Source: Candidatus Colinaster equi
Lineage (GTDB): Bacteria; Bacillota; Clostridia; Lachnospirales; Lachnospiraceae
DNA length: 42,872 nt
Direction: 5' to 3'
Assembly (NCBI GenBank): GCA_018064425.1
Contig: JAGHVF010000031.1
Location: 1 to 42,872, forward strand
In this document: positions 8,257-16,055 of the stretch, piece after piece
Position numbering within the stretch: the stretch's first letter is position 1
How the letters are laid out: each line of letters opens with the position of its first letter
Translations under genes and position numbers: made by a program
The notes under the pieces: generated by a model
Seen by the model: only the letters and a program-made list of their open reading frames with translations
Told to the model about the DNA's origin: nothing
Databases searched by the model: none

Positions 8257-8284
8257 TTAATTTTTGTAAAGCAATAACCGATAT
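8257..8284 (+). promoter_or_regulatory. Candidate sigma-28 (SigD-type) promoter before fliK
   Basis: TTAA (8257-8260), a 16-nt spacer and ACCGATAT (8277-8284) match the Gram-positive sigma-28 consensus TAAA, N15-16, GCCGATAT at 3 of 4 and 7 of 8 positions. It lies 53 nt before the fliK start in an otherwise empty, AT-rich 114-bp gap. A weak AT stem (about 8234-8256) lies upstream. Internal SigD promoters are known in the Bacillus fla/che operon, so the position makes sense. Confidence 0.5.
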
Positions 8285-8337
8285 ATTTTTTGTAGAGTAA
8301 CCTATGCTCTTTGAAAAATATAAAAGGAGGAAAACAG

Positions 8338-9696
8338 ATGACAGCTAACATGGTTACAGGGTTTGGTCCTATTCAGGATTTGATACCCGGACAGGCAGCT
8401 GGCATCGGTTCGACCGGTGGTGCTGATTTCACAGATGTGTTGAAAAACAGCACAGGTAAGGAACAGGATGTTCCTAAGGCGGGGCAGAACGTTGAGAAGA
8501 AGCCTGCTATCGAAGAGGAGAATGTGGAGACAGATTCTACACAGACTCCGAAAGAGACGGTAGAAAAAGAAGCCAAAACCGATAAACCGGAAGGAATTGA
8601 CAAATCGCAAAAGACGGAGGCGTCAAATGACGACGAAATCAGCGAGGAGACAATCGAGACGATTACGGCAGCAATCGAGGCGGTGATTATTGACATCGCT
8701 GAAACGTTCGATGTCACGGTGGAAGATGTTGAGGTAGCTATCGATACATTGGGACTGCAGGATGAAGAGATACTTAATCCTAATAATATCCCGTTGATAG
8801 CGGTAGAGATTACCGATGCAACGGACACGATGGACATCATGACTGATGAACAGTTATTTGCCAACGTTAAGAAGCTTATGTCGGATGTGACCGAGACAAT
8901 GGACAATCTGGCAAAAGAACTTGATGTAACTGTTTCGGATGTTAAGTCCGTATTGGACAAGATGATGAACGAAGAAGTGGATGTACCTGTTACGGCAAAC
9001 GATATTAAGATTACGGATGAGCCGAAAAAACAGGTAACCGACTTTGAGATTCCCGAAGCAGAGAATACTGCTAAGGTGCAGGTGCAGGAAGATGTACCGG
9101 TTAAGAATCAGGACAGAAGACAAAGCGGCAACGGTGAGCAGAACGCACACAATTTTTCGCAGAATGTGATTCAGAATCTCAAGGAAAACATTGAACTTAA
9201 AAGTGCGGAGGTTCCCGAAGCATTCACAACCTCGACCGAACAGATTATGGAACAGGTAACCGAGAACCTGAAGATGACAATGAACGAAGATATTACGCAG
9301 ATGGAGATGCAATTGCATCCTGCATCACTTGGCAATGTCAGAGTTCAGGTGGCAGCAAGAGACGGAGTGATTACAGCCAACTTCACTACACAGAATGAAG
9401 ACGTCAAAGCCGCGCTGGAAGCACAGATTGTGCAACTCAAAGAACAGATGAACGAACAGGGCATCAAAGTTGAGGCAGTTGAGGTAACAGTAAACAGTCA
9501 TGCTTTTGAACGTAATCTGAATGAAGAGGGCGGCAGAAACAACTCTTCAGATTCGGAACCTAAGAAAAGAAAAGTCAGAGGCATCAACTTAGGCGATATG
9601 AATGTTGATAATATCGATGAAATGGTGGATGACGATGACAAAGTAGTAGCCGATATGATGGCCAGAAACGGCAATACTGTTGACTACATGGCATAA
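8338..9696 (+). CDS. fliK: Flagellar hook-length control protein FliK
   Basis: FliK is the secreted ruler that measures the hook and switches FlhB specificity. The 452-residue protein has a long acidic, low-complexity N-terminal part and the conserved C-terminal Flg_hook domain at about 310-395, including MQLHPASLGNVRVQVAARDG and LKEQMNEQGIKVEAVEV. AAGGAGG at 8324-8330 sets the start at the ATG at 8338. An in-frame TTG at 8311 has no ribosome site. The candidate sigma-28 promoter just upstream could time its expression to late hook assembly. Confidence 0.92.
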   Translation: MTANMVTGFGPIQDLIPGQAAGIGSTGGADFTDVLKNSTGKEQDVPKAGQNVEKKPAIEEENVETDSTQTPKETVEKEAKTDKPEGIDKSQKTEASNDDEISEETIETITAAIEAVIIDIAETFDVTVEDVEVAIDTLGLQDEEILNPNNIPLIAVEITDATDTMDIMTDEQLFANVKKLMSDVTETMDNLAKELDVTVSDVKSVLDKMMNEEVDVPVTANDIKITDEPKKQVTDFEIPEAENTAKVQVQEDVPVKNQDRRQSGNGEQNAHNFSQNVIQNLKENIELKSAEVPEAFTTSTEQIMEQVTENLKMTMNEDITQMEMQLHPASLGNVRVQVAARDGVITANFTTQNEDVKAALEAQIVQLKEQMNEQGIKVEAVEVTVNSHAFERNLNEEGGRNNSSDSEPKKRKVRGINLGDMNVDNIDEMVDDDDKVVADMMARNGNTVDYMA

Positions 9697-9710
9697 AGGG
9701 AGGACAGAAC

Positions 9711-10394
9711 ATGAGCGATTTAACAGCTTCTGATATCTTGAACGGAACACACGCTCCTGTCAAAAACGGTAAGATTGATCAACCGACGGCTTCAACCGAT
9801 AAGGAAAAAGAAGTCAAAGCAAACGGCGGTGCACTTGATAAGGATGCTTTCTTACAATTACTTGTAACTCAGATGAAATATCAGGATCCGTTGGAACCTA
9901 CTGATAATACTGAATATGTATCACAGTTGGCAACTTTCTCATCTTTGGAAGAGATGCAGAACATGAGCGCATCGATGGATAAGTCGAGAGCATCAAGCTT
10001 GGTTGGACAATATGTATATATCACAACGACAGAAAGTACAGGAAATACGAAGAACGTTGAAGGCCTTGTAGATTATGTATCTTTCCAGGGTAACAAGACA
10101 TTCCTTTCTGTTAACGGTTCGTTATATAACATCGATGAACTTACATCTGTAGCAGACAGTGAGTATACATTGGCTACACAGTTGGCACAGGCACTTTCCG
10201 TAAAGCTTAATGAGCTACCGGCGGTTGAGAGATTAAATATCGCAGACAAGGATGCGGTACTTGAAGTTATGGCGACATACGGTAATATGAATTCTTACCA
10301 GAAGTCATTTTTATCTGATGAGGACCTTAAACTTTACAGCAAATATGCTGACTGGTATGTAAAGACCTTTGGCGAACAGAAGGCTGATGAATAG
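9711..10394 (+). CDS. flgD: Hook assembly scaffold FlgD with an extra C-terminal helical module
   Basis: FlgD is the cap that guides hook subunit assembly. Residues about 40-90 are classic FlgD: KDAFLQLLVTQMKYQDPLEP then DNTEYVSQLATFSSLEEMQN. A short beta region follows. Residues about 160-220 form a helical stretch (NELPAVERLNIADKDAV and SYQKSFLSDEDLKLYSKYAD) that resembles helical repeats common in secreted surface proteins of Gram-positive bacteria rather than the usual FlgD end. The total of 227 residues fits FlgD plus this module. The ribosome site GGGAGG lies well before the ATG. Confidence 0.93.
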   Translation: MSDLTASDILNGTHAPVKNGKIDQPTASTDKEKEVKANGGALDKDAFLQLLVTQMKYQDPLEPTDNTEYVSQLATFSSLEEMQNMSASMDKSRASSLVGQYVYITTTESTGNTKNVEGLVDYVSFQGNKTFLSVNGSLYNIDELTSVADSEYTLATQLAQALSVKLNELPAVERLNIADKDAVLEVMATYGNMNSYQKSFLSDEDLKLYSKYADWYVKTFGEQKADE

Positions 10395-10423
10395 GCGATA
10401 TCAGTAATTACGGAGGAAAGAAG

Positions 10424-10819
10424 ATGAATATTAACAGTACGAATTTCCTTTCCATTGAACAGATGCAAGAAAAGCTTGCAGGCAATAAAGTTAATGAACC
10501 GATTACACCGGGGAATAATGTGAGATCTTTTCAGAATTATCTGGAAAGTATAAGCAGAACCGGTAAGGAATTAAAGTTCAGTAAACATGCAGCCGGCAGA
10601 CTTGCAACAAGAGACATAACACTTGATGATGCACAACTTGAAAGATTATCAAGCGGTATGGAAAAAGCCAATGCGAAAGGCATTAAAGATTCACTTATGA
10701 TTATGGATAAACTTGCATTTATCGTTAACGTTCCGAGCCAGACCGTTGTTACGGCTATGGATTCGATGGAAAGCGATGAGCAGGTATTTACCAATATTGA
10801 TGGAGCGGTAATCGTATAA
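10424..10819 (+). CDS. Small flagellar operon protein (TIGR02530-like)
   Basis: The 131-residue soluble protein matches the pattern of a conserved small protein found between flgD and flgE in many clostridial fla operons (TIGR02530 family, from memory). The typical core is FSKHAAGRLATRDITLDD, followed by a helix ending in GIKDSLMIMDKLAFIVNVPS. The biochemical role is unknown to me. Position suggests a function in hook assembly. GGAGG lies 8 nt before the ATG. Confidence 0.82.
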   Translation: MNINSTNFLSIEQMQEKLAGNKVNEPITPGNNVRSFQNYLESISRTGKELKFSKHAAGRLATRDITLDDAQLERLSSGMEKANAKGIKDSLMIMDKLAFIVNVPSQTVVTAMDSMESDEQVFTNIDGAVIV

Positions 10820-10902
10820 AGCCGGACCTCACAAGGAGGCTTTTGTTCCTGACTGACAGATGGAACAGATTATCCGCCCACCTACTATGGAGGGCACAAA
10901 TT

Positions 10903-12612
10903 ATGATGAGATCAATGTATTCCGGCGTTGCCGGATTGAAGACACACCAGACTAAGATGGATGTTATCGGTAATAATATTGCCAATGTTAATACCGTAGC
11001 ATACAAGTCTCAGTCGGTTACTTTTTCTGAGCTTATGTATCAGACTACACAGTCTGCATCAGGCGCCAATGCTGCAACAGGTACAGCCGGTGTTAATGCA
11101 AAACAGATAGGTCTTGGTGTTAAGACAGGTGCTATCAATACAGCAATAAGCTCACAGGGTGCATCACAGACAACAAACAATCCTTTTGATATTCGTATTA
11201 CAGGTGATGCGTTCTTTATCGTATCAAACGGAACCGACAATTTCTTTACAAGAGACGGTTCGTTCTATGTAGACGGACTCGGTAATCTTGCCATGACTTC
11301 AAACGGATATAACGTTATGGGTTGGCAGGTAGATCCTGAGACAATGGATATAAAGCAGGATACTGTATCAGCACTTCGTATTATGAGTGCTGACAATATG
11401 ACATATCCGCCGGAAGCTACAACAAAAGCTACAATATCAGGTATTATTGATAAAAATGATACCAATGTAACAGCTTCGGCAGGTAAGAATATGAACCTGT
11501 TGATATATGATAATCTCGGTTATCCTTATACAGTCAAATTCAACATTAAGAACACAACAACAGAAGGTGCATATGTAGTATCCGTTGCAGATATTTTGGA
11601 TCAGAACAATGAATCTATCGGAGATATTTCCGCAATGGGATTTGGTTCATCACAGTCTGTCGGACGTGATACAAGTTTGAGACTTGCAGACGGATATGCA
11701 TGGGACGGAAATACACTTAAGTTTACAGACGCTGCAGGCACAACAGATATATATACATACGGTTCAGCAGTAAGTGATTGGGATGCTTTGGCTAAGGCTT
11801 ACAATTACGGCGACGATGTAGAGACATTTAAGAGCTTTACATTTACTGTTAAAGATGCTGACGGTAATGTGACAGAGAATGTGTCAATTGATGACGTTTT
11901 TGCCGGAACAGGAATCGATGTAGGCGGAACCACCAAGTCCTTCGTTGAATGGATGGACGGTGATCCGGCAGCTCCGGGACCTGTTATGAAAGCAATTACA
12001 GCTGCAACTATTACAATGGACAACGTCATGAGACTTAATTATGACCCTCTTACAGGTAAATTTGTAGGTATCGGCGGACAGGATACTGTAACACTTGGAT
12101 TATCCAATCTTATTTCACCCGGTACTACAGGTTCCAAATTTGAGGACGTTGTAGTTGATTTTACAAATACAACAATGTTCAATAACTCAGGTACATCAAC
12201 AATTGCTGCATCAAACGGTGATGTTAATAAACTTGGTACAGGACGTAAGCTTGGTGAGATGAGCGGCGTGTCTATTCAGAAGGACGGACGTATTTACGCA
12301 TCATATGACAACGGTATGTCAAAACTTTTGGGCCAGATAGCTGTTGCGGAATTTGCCAATGCATCAGGTCTTGAGAAAGAAGGCGACAACCTGTATAAGT
12401 CGAGCCAGAACTCGGGCGAGTTTGATGGAATCGGTGTTGAAGTAACAGCCGGCGGCGGATACATGACGACAGGCGTACTTGAGATGAGTAATGTTGATTT
12501 GTCAGCTGAATTTACGGATATGATTACAACCCAGCGTGGTTTCCAGGCTAATTCACGAATTATTACAGTATCCGATACGTTACTTGAAGAACTTGTTAAC
12601 CTTAAGAGATAG
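10903..12612 (+). CDS. flgE: Flagellar hook protein FlgE
   Basis: FlgE forms the hook. From the ATG at 10903 it has 569 residues and starts MMRSMYSGVAGLKTHQTKMD, followed by the axial motif GNNIANVNTVAYKSQ. The centre carries the exposed domains, and the C-terminus has DMITTQRGFQANSRIITVSD, the conserved helix. GGAGG at 10889-10893 supports this start. An in-frame TTG at 10843 has AAGGAGG only 3 nt away and would add 20 residues not found in axial proteins, so it is not used. The GGAGG-free 3' end is followed by a strong hairpin. Confidence 0.96.
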   Translation: MMRSMYSGVAGLKTHQTKMDVIGNNIANVNTVAYKSQSVTFSELMYQTTQSASGANAATGTAGVNAKQIGLGVKTGAINTAISSQGASQTTNNPFDIRITGDAFFIVSNGTDNFFTRDGSFYVDGLGNLAMTSNGYNVMGWQVDPETMDIKQDTVSALRIMSADNMTYPPEATTKATISGIIDKNDTNVTASAGKNMNLLIYDNLGYPYTVKFNIKNTTTEGAYVVSVADILDQNNESIGDISAMGFGSSQSVGRDTSLRLADGYAWDGNTLKFTDAAGTTDIYTYGSAVSDWDALAKAYNYGDDVETFKSFTFTVKDADGNVTENVSIDDVFAGTGIDVGGTTKSFVEWMDGDPAAPGPVMKAITAATITMDNVMRLNYDPLTGKFVGIGGQDTVTLGLSNLISPGTTGSKFEDVVVDFTNTTMFNNSGTSTIAASNGDVNKLGTGRKLGEMSGVSIQKDGRIYASYDNGMSKLLGQIAVAEFANASGLEKEGDNLYKSSQNSGEFDGIGVEVTAGGGYMTTGVLEMSNVDLSAEFTDMITTQRGFQANSRIITVSDTLLEELVNLKR

Positions 12613-12638
12613 TAAAATTTAACTGAATAAGTTGTGCA

Positions 12639-12666
12639 AGGGCAGGGGCAAAATGGTCTCTGCCCT
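12639..12666 (+). other. Strong stem-loop after flgE
   Basis: AGGGCAGGGGC and GTCTCTGCCCT pair over 11 bp (two G-U pairs) around a 6-nt loop, 27 nt after the flgE stop. No T-run follows, so it is not a normal terminator. It could protect the 3' end of the highly needed flgE message or reduce read-through into motAB. Confidence 0.6.
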
Positions 12667-12688
12667 ATAGTGCATTTATGGAGCATAT

Positions 12689-12793
12689 ATGATAGAAATG
12701 TCCAAATTTTTCAGTAAAATTATTGCAAAAGAAAGTAGACAAGAAGTGAATAATTTAGTAAAATCGTATAGAAAGGATATTTCTGTCAATTAA
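12689..12793 (+). CDS. 34-codon ORF, probable shortened FlbD (SwrD)-like protein
   Basis: A short ORF fills the flgE-motA gap where clostridial operons normally carry flbD (swrD), a 60-70 residue protein linked to motor power in Bacillus. GGAG (12680-12683) lies 5 nt before the ATG. The protein begins MIEMSKFF and ends KIIAKESRQEVNNLVKSYRK plus a short tail. The C-terminal part follows the FlbD pattern ES..EV......YR..I, and the MIE start also fits, but the middle with the usual LN and TPDT motifs is missing. It is either a functional mini-FlbD or a decayed gene with an in-frame deletion. A TAG lies in frame just upstream. Confidence 0.5.
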   Translation: MIEMSKFFSKIIAKESRQEVNNLVKSYRKDISVN

Positions 12794-12838
12794 GTTATTT
12801 TTTGACAATTTGGTTGACGAAAGTATGGGTGATATATT

Positions 12839-13636
12839 ATGGATCTGGCGACCATAATAGGTTTGGTAGTTTGTTTCGGCCTTTGTATTTTTGGTATTGT
12901 TTTTGGCAAGGATTTTTCAGTTATTAAGAATTTCTTGGACCCGCCGTCAGCGCTTATTACATTCGGTGGTGCGTTCATGTGTATGCTTGCATCCAATACG
13001 ATACCTGAATTTATTGGCGGACTCAAAGCTATAACTTTGACTTTCAAAGGTTCGGCACAGGATGTGCCGAGTGTTATAAAGAAAATTATTGATCTCTCCA
13101 ATGTAGCACGTAAGGAGGGCTTGTTGTCGTTAGAAGAAGCCGCAGGCGACCTGGATGATGCATTCCTTAAAAAGGGTATTTTGCTTATCGTCGACGGTAC
13201 CGACCCCGAACTTGTTCGAGGCATCATGGAGACTGAGATGGTTAGTATAGACGGCCGTCATCGTTCGAAGATTAGTTTCTGGGAAGATTTGGGAGCCATG
13301 GGACCTGCCTGGGGTATGATCGGTACTCTTATCGGTCTGGTTAACATGCTTCAGGATATGGACGATCCTTCATCTATCGGACCATCTATGGCGGTTGCTC
13401 TTATCACTACGCTGTACGGTTCGTTGCTTGCCAACTGGATATGTGCACCTACAAGTTCCAAGCTTAAGGTTCGCAACGGTGAAGAGATGATGACAAAAGA
13501 GATTATGATTGAGGGTCTTCTGTCAATACAGGCAGGCGAGAACCCTCGTGTAATAGAAGAAAAGTTGAAGTCGTTCCTTACACCTGCTGAAAAGGCAGCT
13601 ATGGAAGCCGCGGGAGGTGGTGAGGCAGATGGCTAA
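12839..13636 (+). CDS. motA: Flagellar motor stator protein MotA
   Basis: MotA forms the ion channel stator with MotB and pushes on FliG. The 265-residue protein has four membrane segments (about 3-22, 34-51, 150-172 and 182-202), a large cytoplasmic loop between the second and third, and the signature APAWGMIGTLIGLVNML before the fourth, with the conserved prolines. The ribosome site is GGGTGAT (12827-12833), matching the anti-SD side that pairs with GGTGAT. The 3' end overlaps motB. Confidence 0.96.
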   Translation: MDLATIIGLVVCFGLCIFGIVFGKDFSVIKNFLDPPSALITFGGAFMCMLASNTIPEFIGGLKAITLTFKGSAQDVPSVIKKIIDLSNVARKEGLLSLEEAAGDLDDAFLKKGILLIVDGTDPELVRGIMETEMVSIDGRHRSKISFWEDLGAMGPAWGMIGTLIGLVNMLQDMDDPSSIGPSMAVALITTLYGSLLANWICAPTSSKLKVRNGEEMMTKEIMIEGLLSIQAGENPRVIEEKLKSFLTPAEKAAMEAAGGGEADG

Positions 13637-14492
13637 GAGAAAAGAAGAAGAACCACCAAAAGGGGCGCCGGCGTGGCAATCAACCTTCGCCGATTTGATG
13701 AACCTTTTGCTTTGTTTCTTCGTATTGCTGTTCTCAATGTCAACAATTGACGCCCAAAAATTCGAAGCCATTGCATCATCGTTTTCCAACACCTTCAGTA
13801 TTTTTTCTGCCGGAGGTTCATCGTTTGAAGAAGGCTTGCTAATAAGCAATGGCGTCAGTCAGTTGAATAATTTGGACAAATACATTACAAACACTGGAGC
13901 TTCTGCCAGCAAGAAGTCGGATACCAATGATTTGGAGGAAGATGATGCAAGCGCTGATGCAAGTGCAGATGCAGATGCAGATTCTACGGCTGATGCTCTT
14001 AAAGAAAAATTGGAACAGGAACAGTTAAAAGCCAGTGAAGAACTCGCAGAGAAGATGAGCGAGGCACTCAATGAGAATGGCTTGGATAAAGAAGTGGATA
14101 TTAATTTCACTTCACAATATGTTCAGTTGACATTAAAAGGCTCGGTACTTTTTGATTCGGGTTCCGCTGATATCAGACAGGAAGCTTTACCGATGATTAG
14201 CCAGATTGCCATGATTTTATCGAGATATGCCGAGAGTACTATCGAGATAGAAGGTCATACGGATAATGTGCCGATAAGCAAAGGCAAATACGAGAGCAAT
14301 GATGTACTTAGCTCATACAGAGCACTTGCAATGTTTGATTATCTGGTAGAGAATACGACACTTGATCCTGCCAAGATTAAACACTCGGGTCGTGGCGAAT
14401 ATATTCCTGTAGCGGATAATTCGACGCCTGAAGGAAGAGCAAAGAACAGACGTATTGAACTGAAGATATATAACAATCTTGTTACCGAATAA
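13629..14492 (+). CDS. motB: Flagellar motor stator protein MotB
   Basis: MotB anchors the stator to peptidoglycan and carries the channel Asp. From the ATG at 13629 it has 287 residues. Motif STFADLMNLLLCFFVLLF contains the ion-binding Asp22 at the start of the single membrane helix. A linker rich in Asp and Ala (about 105-125) leads to the OmpA-like domain with LFDSGSADI and IEIEGHTDNVPI. An in-frame GTG at 13617 lies earlier but is less likely. Sequence alone does not settle whether protons or sodium ions are used. Confidence 0.95.
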   Translation: MAKRKEEEPPKGAPAWQSTFADLMNLLLCFFVLLFSMSTIDAQKFEAIASSFSNTFSIFSAGGSSFEEGLLISNGVSQLNNLDKYITNTGASASKKSDTNDLEEDDASADASADADADSTADALKEKLEQEQLKASEELAEKMSEALNENGLDKEVDINFTSQYVQLTLKGSVLFDSGSADIRQEALPMISQIAMILSRYAESTIEIEGHTDNVPISKGKYESNDVLSSYRALAMFDYLVENTTLDPAKIKHSGRGEYIPVADNSTPEGRAKNRRIELKIYNNLVTE

Positions 14493-14514
14493 TCATCGTT
14501 AGGAGATGGACACA

Positions 14515-15039
14515 ATGAAGAAAAATATGATTTCAATATTGATACTTGCACTTCTTGTGGTTAATGTAGCGCTTACAGCAATCATGATGTTCTCGTGTAT
14601 GGGAACACTTAAGAAGACAGCAAAGTTAATTGACGGAATAACAAGTGCATTATCACTTGAGGTAGCAGATCCCGCTGCTGTTTCTGCCGAAGCTGAAGCT
14701 GAAGCCGTTGCGATGGAAGATATTGAAGTATACAAGATAGAAGATCAGCTTACTATCTCTCTTGCCAAGGGAGCTGACGGCGAACCGCATTACTGTCTGG
14801 TATCCGTATCGTTATCAATCAATACAAAGGATGAAGACTATGCAAAATATCAGCCGACATTGGCAGATAAGGAAGATTTAATAAAGAGTGCAATATTTGA
14901 AGTGATTCAGTCATATCCTATTGAGGAAGCCGAGAGCAACCCGGATATGCTTAGAGAAAAGATACTTGAGAAGATACAGGAGATGTATAATTCCAAGTTT
15001 ATCTTCAATGTTGTATTCAGAGACATAATGTTCTCATAA
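14515..15039 (+). CDS. fliL: Flagellar basal body-associated protein FliL
   Basis: FliL surrounds or supports the stator. The 174-residue protein has one N-terminal membrane segment (about 5-25), an Ala/Glu-rich linker, then the FliL domain with ISLAKGADGEPHYCLVSVSL and a C-terminal helical end, FIFNVVFRDIMFS, as expected. An ATG at 14506 touches its AGGAG and is too close, so the ATG at 14515, 9 nt after it, is chosen. It lies between motB and fliM, the normal order. Confidence 0.88.
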   Translation: MKKNMISILILALLVVNVALTAIMMFSCMGTLKKTAKLIDGITSALSLEVADPAAVSAEAEAEAVAMEDIEVYKIEDQLTISLAKGADGEPHYCLVSVSLSINTKDEDYAKYQPTLADKEDLIKSAIFEVIQSYPIEEAESNPDMLREKILEKIQEMYNSKFIFNVVFRDIMFS

Positions 15040-15070
15040 GACTAAATTATCAGACGGGAGGTGAGCCTGC

Positions 15071-16051
15071 TTGGGTGAGGTATTATCTCAAAATGAGATA
15101 GACAGCCTGCTAGCTGCCTTAAGTACCGGTGAACTGGATGCTGATGAGATACAGAAAAAGGACGAAAGGCAGGTTCGAAATTATGATTTTGCCCGTCCTG
15201 CCAAGTTCTCAAAAGAGCACTTACGTACACTTGAAATTATATATGAACATTACGGACGATTGTTGTCAACCAATTTGCCGCTCTATCTAAGAAAGAACGT
15301 GCAGATATCGGTAGCAAGTTCGGAGACGGTTGTTTTCTCGGAGTTCTCGAATGCATTGTCTAATCCTGTAATTCTTGGAATTGTTAATTTTAAACCTTTG
15401 CAGGGGCAGATAATAATAGAACTTGCGCCCAACTTAGGTTTTGCAATGATAGACAGAATGCTTGGAGGCCAGGGAGTTCCTATTGATAAGGAGCGTGACT
15501 ATTCCGACATTGAGCTCATCATACTTGAGAAGATTATGGTAGTGTGTATGCAGCTGATGAAAGACCCCTGGAAGAACGTGGTGGATATCGAACCGTTCCT
15601 TGAACGAATAGAGACCAATCCACAGTTCGCGCAGATCATTGCACCGAATGATATGATTGCAATCATTACTCTTAATGTTAAGATAGGCGATGTTGAAGGA
15701 TTCATGAATGTGTGTCTGCCGTTCTTAACGGTTGAGAATGTGATGGATAAGTTGAATACCAAGTTCTGGTACTCGACGATGAAGGAATCTTCGGATGAGG
15801 ATTACTCAAGATATGTAGAAGCTTTGATCAGAAGGGTAGATGTTCCTGTAAAGGCTGTCCTGGGTCAGAGCAGAATAACAGTCAATGATTTCGTTAATCT
15901 ACAATGTGGCGATATCATAAGGCTGGATACCAAAGCAGATGATGAATTACGAATCTACGTTGGAAATATTAAAAAATTTATGGCTATGCCGGGTAAGCAG
16001 GATGATAATTATGCTTTCCGAGTCACATCAGTCATAAGAGAGGAGGAGTAG
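15071..16051 (+). CDS. fliM: Flagellar motor switch protein FliM
   Basis: FliM is the C-ring protein that binds CheY-P. The 326-residue protein begins MGEVLSQNEIDSLLAAL, the CheY-binding peptide. The middle domain has ELAPNLGFAMIDRMLGGQG, and the C-terminal SpoA-like domain contains VLGQSRITVNDFVNLQCGDI. It starts with TTG at 15071, preceded by GGGAGGTGA. It ends 4 nt before fliY. Confidence 0.96.
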   Translation: MGEVLSQNEIDSLLAALSTGELDADEIQKKDERQVRNYDFARPAKFSKEHLRTLEIIYEHYGRLLSTNLPLYLRKNVQISVASSETVVFSEFSNALSNPVILGIVNFKPLQGQIIIELAPNLGFAMIDRMLGGQGVPIDKERDYSDIELIILEKIMVVCMQLMKDPWKNVVDIEPFLERIETNPQFAQIIAPNDMIAIITLNVKIGDVEGFMNVCLPFLTVENVMDKLNTKFWYSTMKESSDEDYSRYVEALIRRVDVPVKAVLGQSRITVNDFVNLQCGDIIRLDTKADDELRIYVGNIKKFMAMPGKQDDNYAFRVTSVIREEE

Positions 16052-16055
16052 AAGC

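Noticed and set aside
8373..8960. 195-residue Ser/Val-rich minus-strand ORF within fliK
   Set aside because: It mirrors the acidic low-complexity N-terminal half of fliK and has no independent signals.
10843..10902. Upstream TTG start for flgE
   Set aside because: It has AAGGAGG only 3 nt away and would add 20 residues in front of a conserved export-type N-terminus. The ATG at 10903 has a better spaced GGAGG.
12802..12838. Sigma-A promoter for motA from TTGACA at 12802
   Set aside because: TTGACA is perfect, but no acceptable -10 lies 16-18 nt downstream, and the motA start follows too closely.
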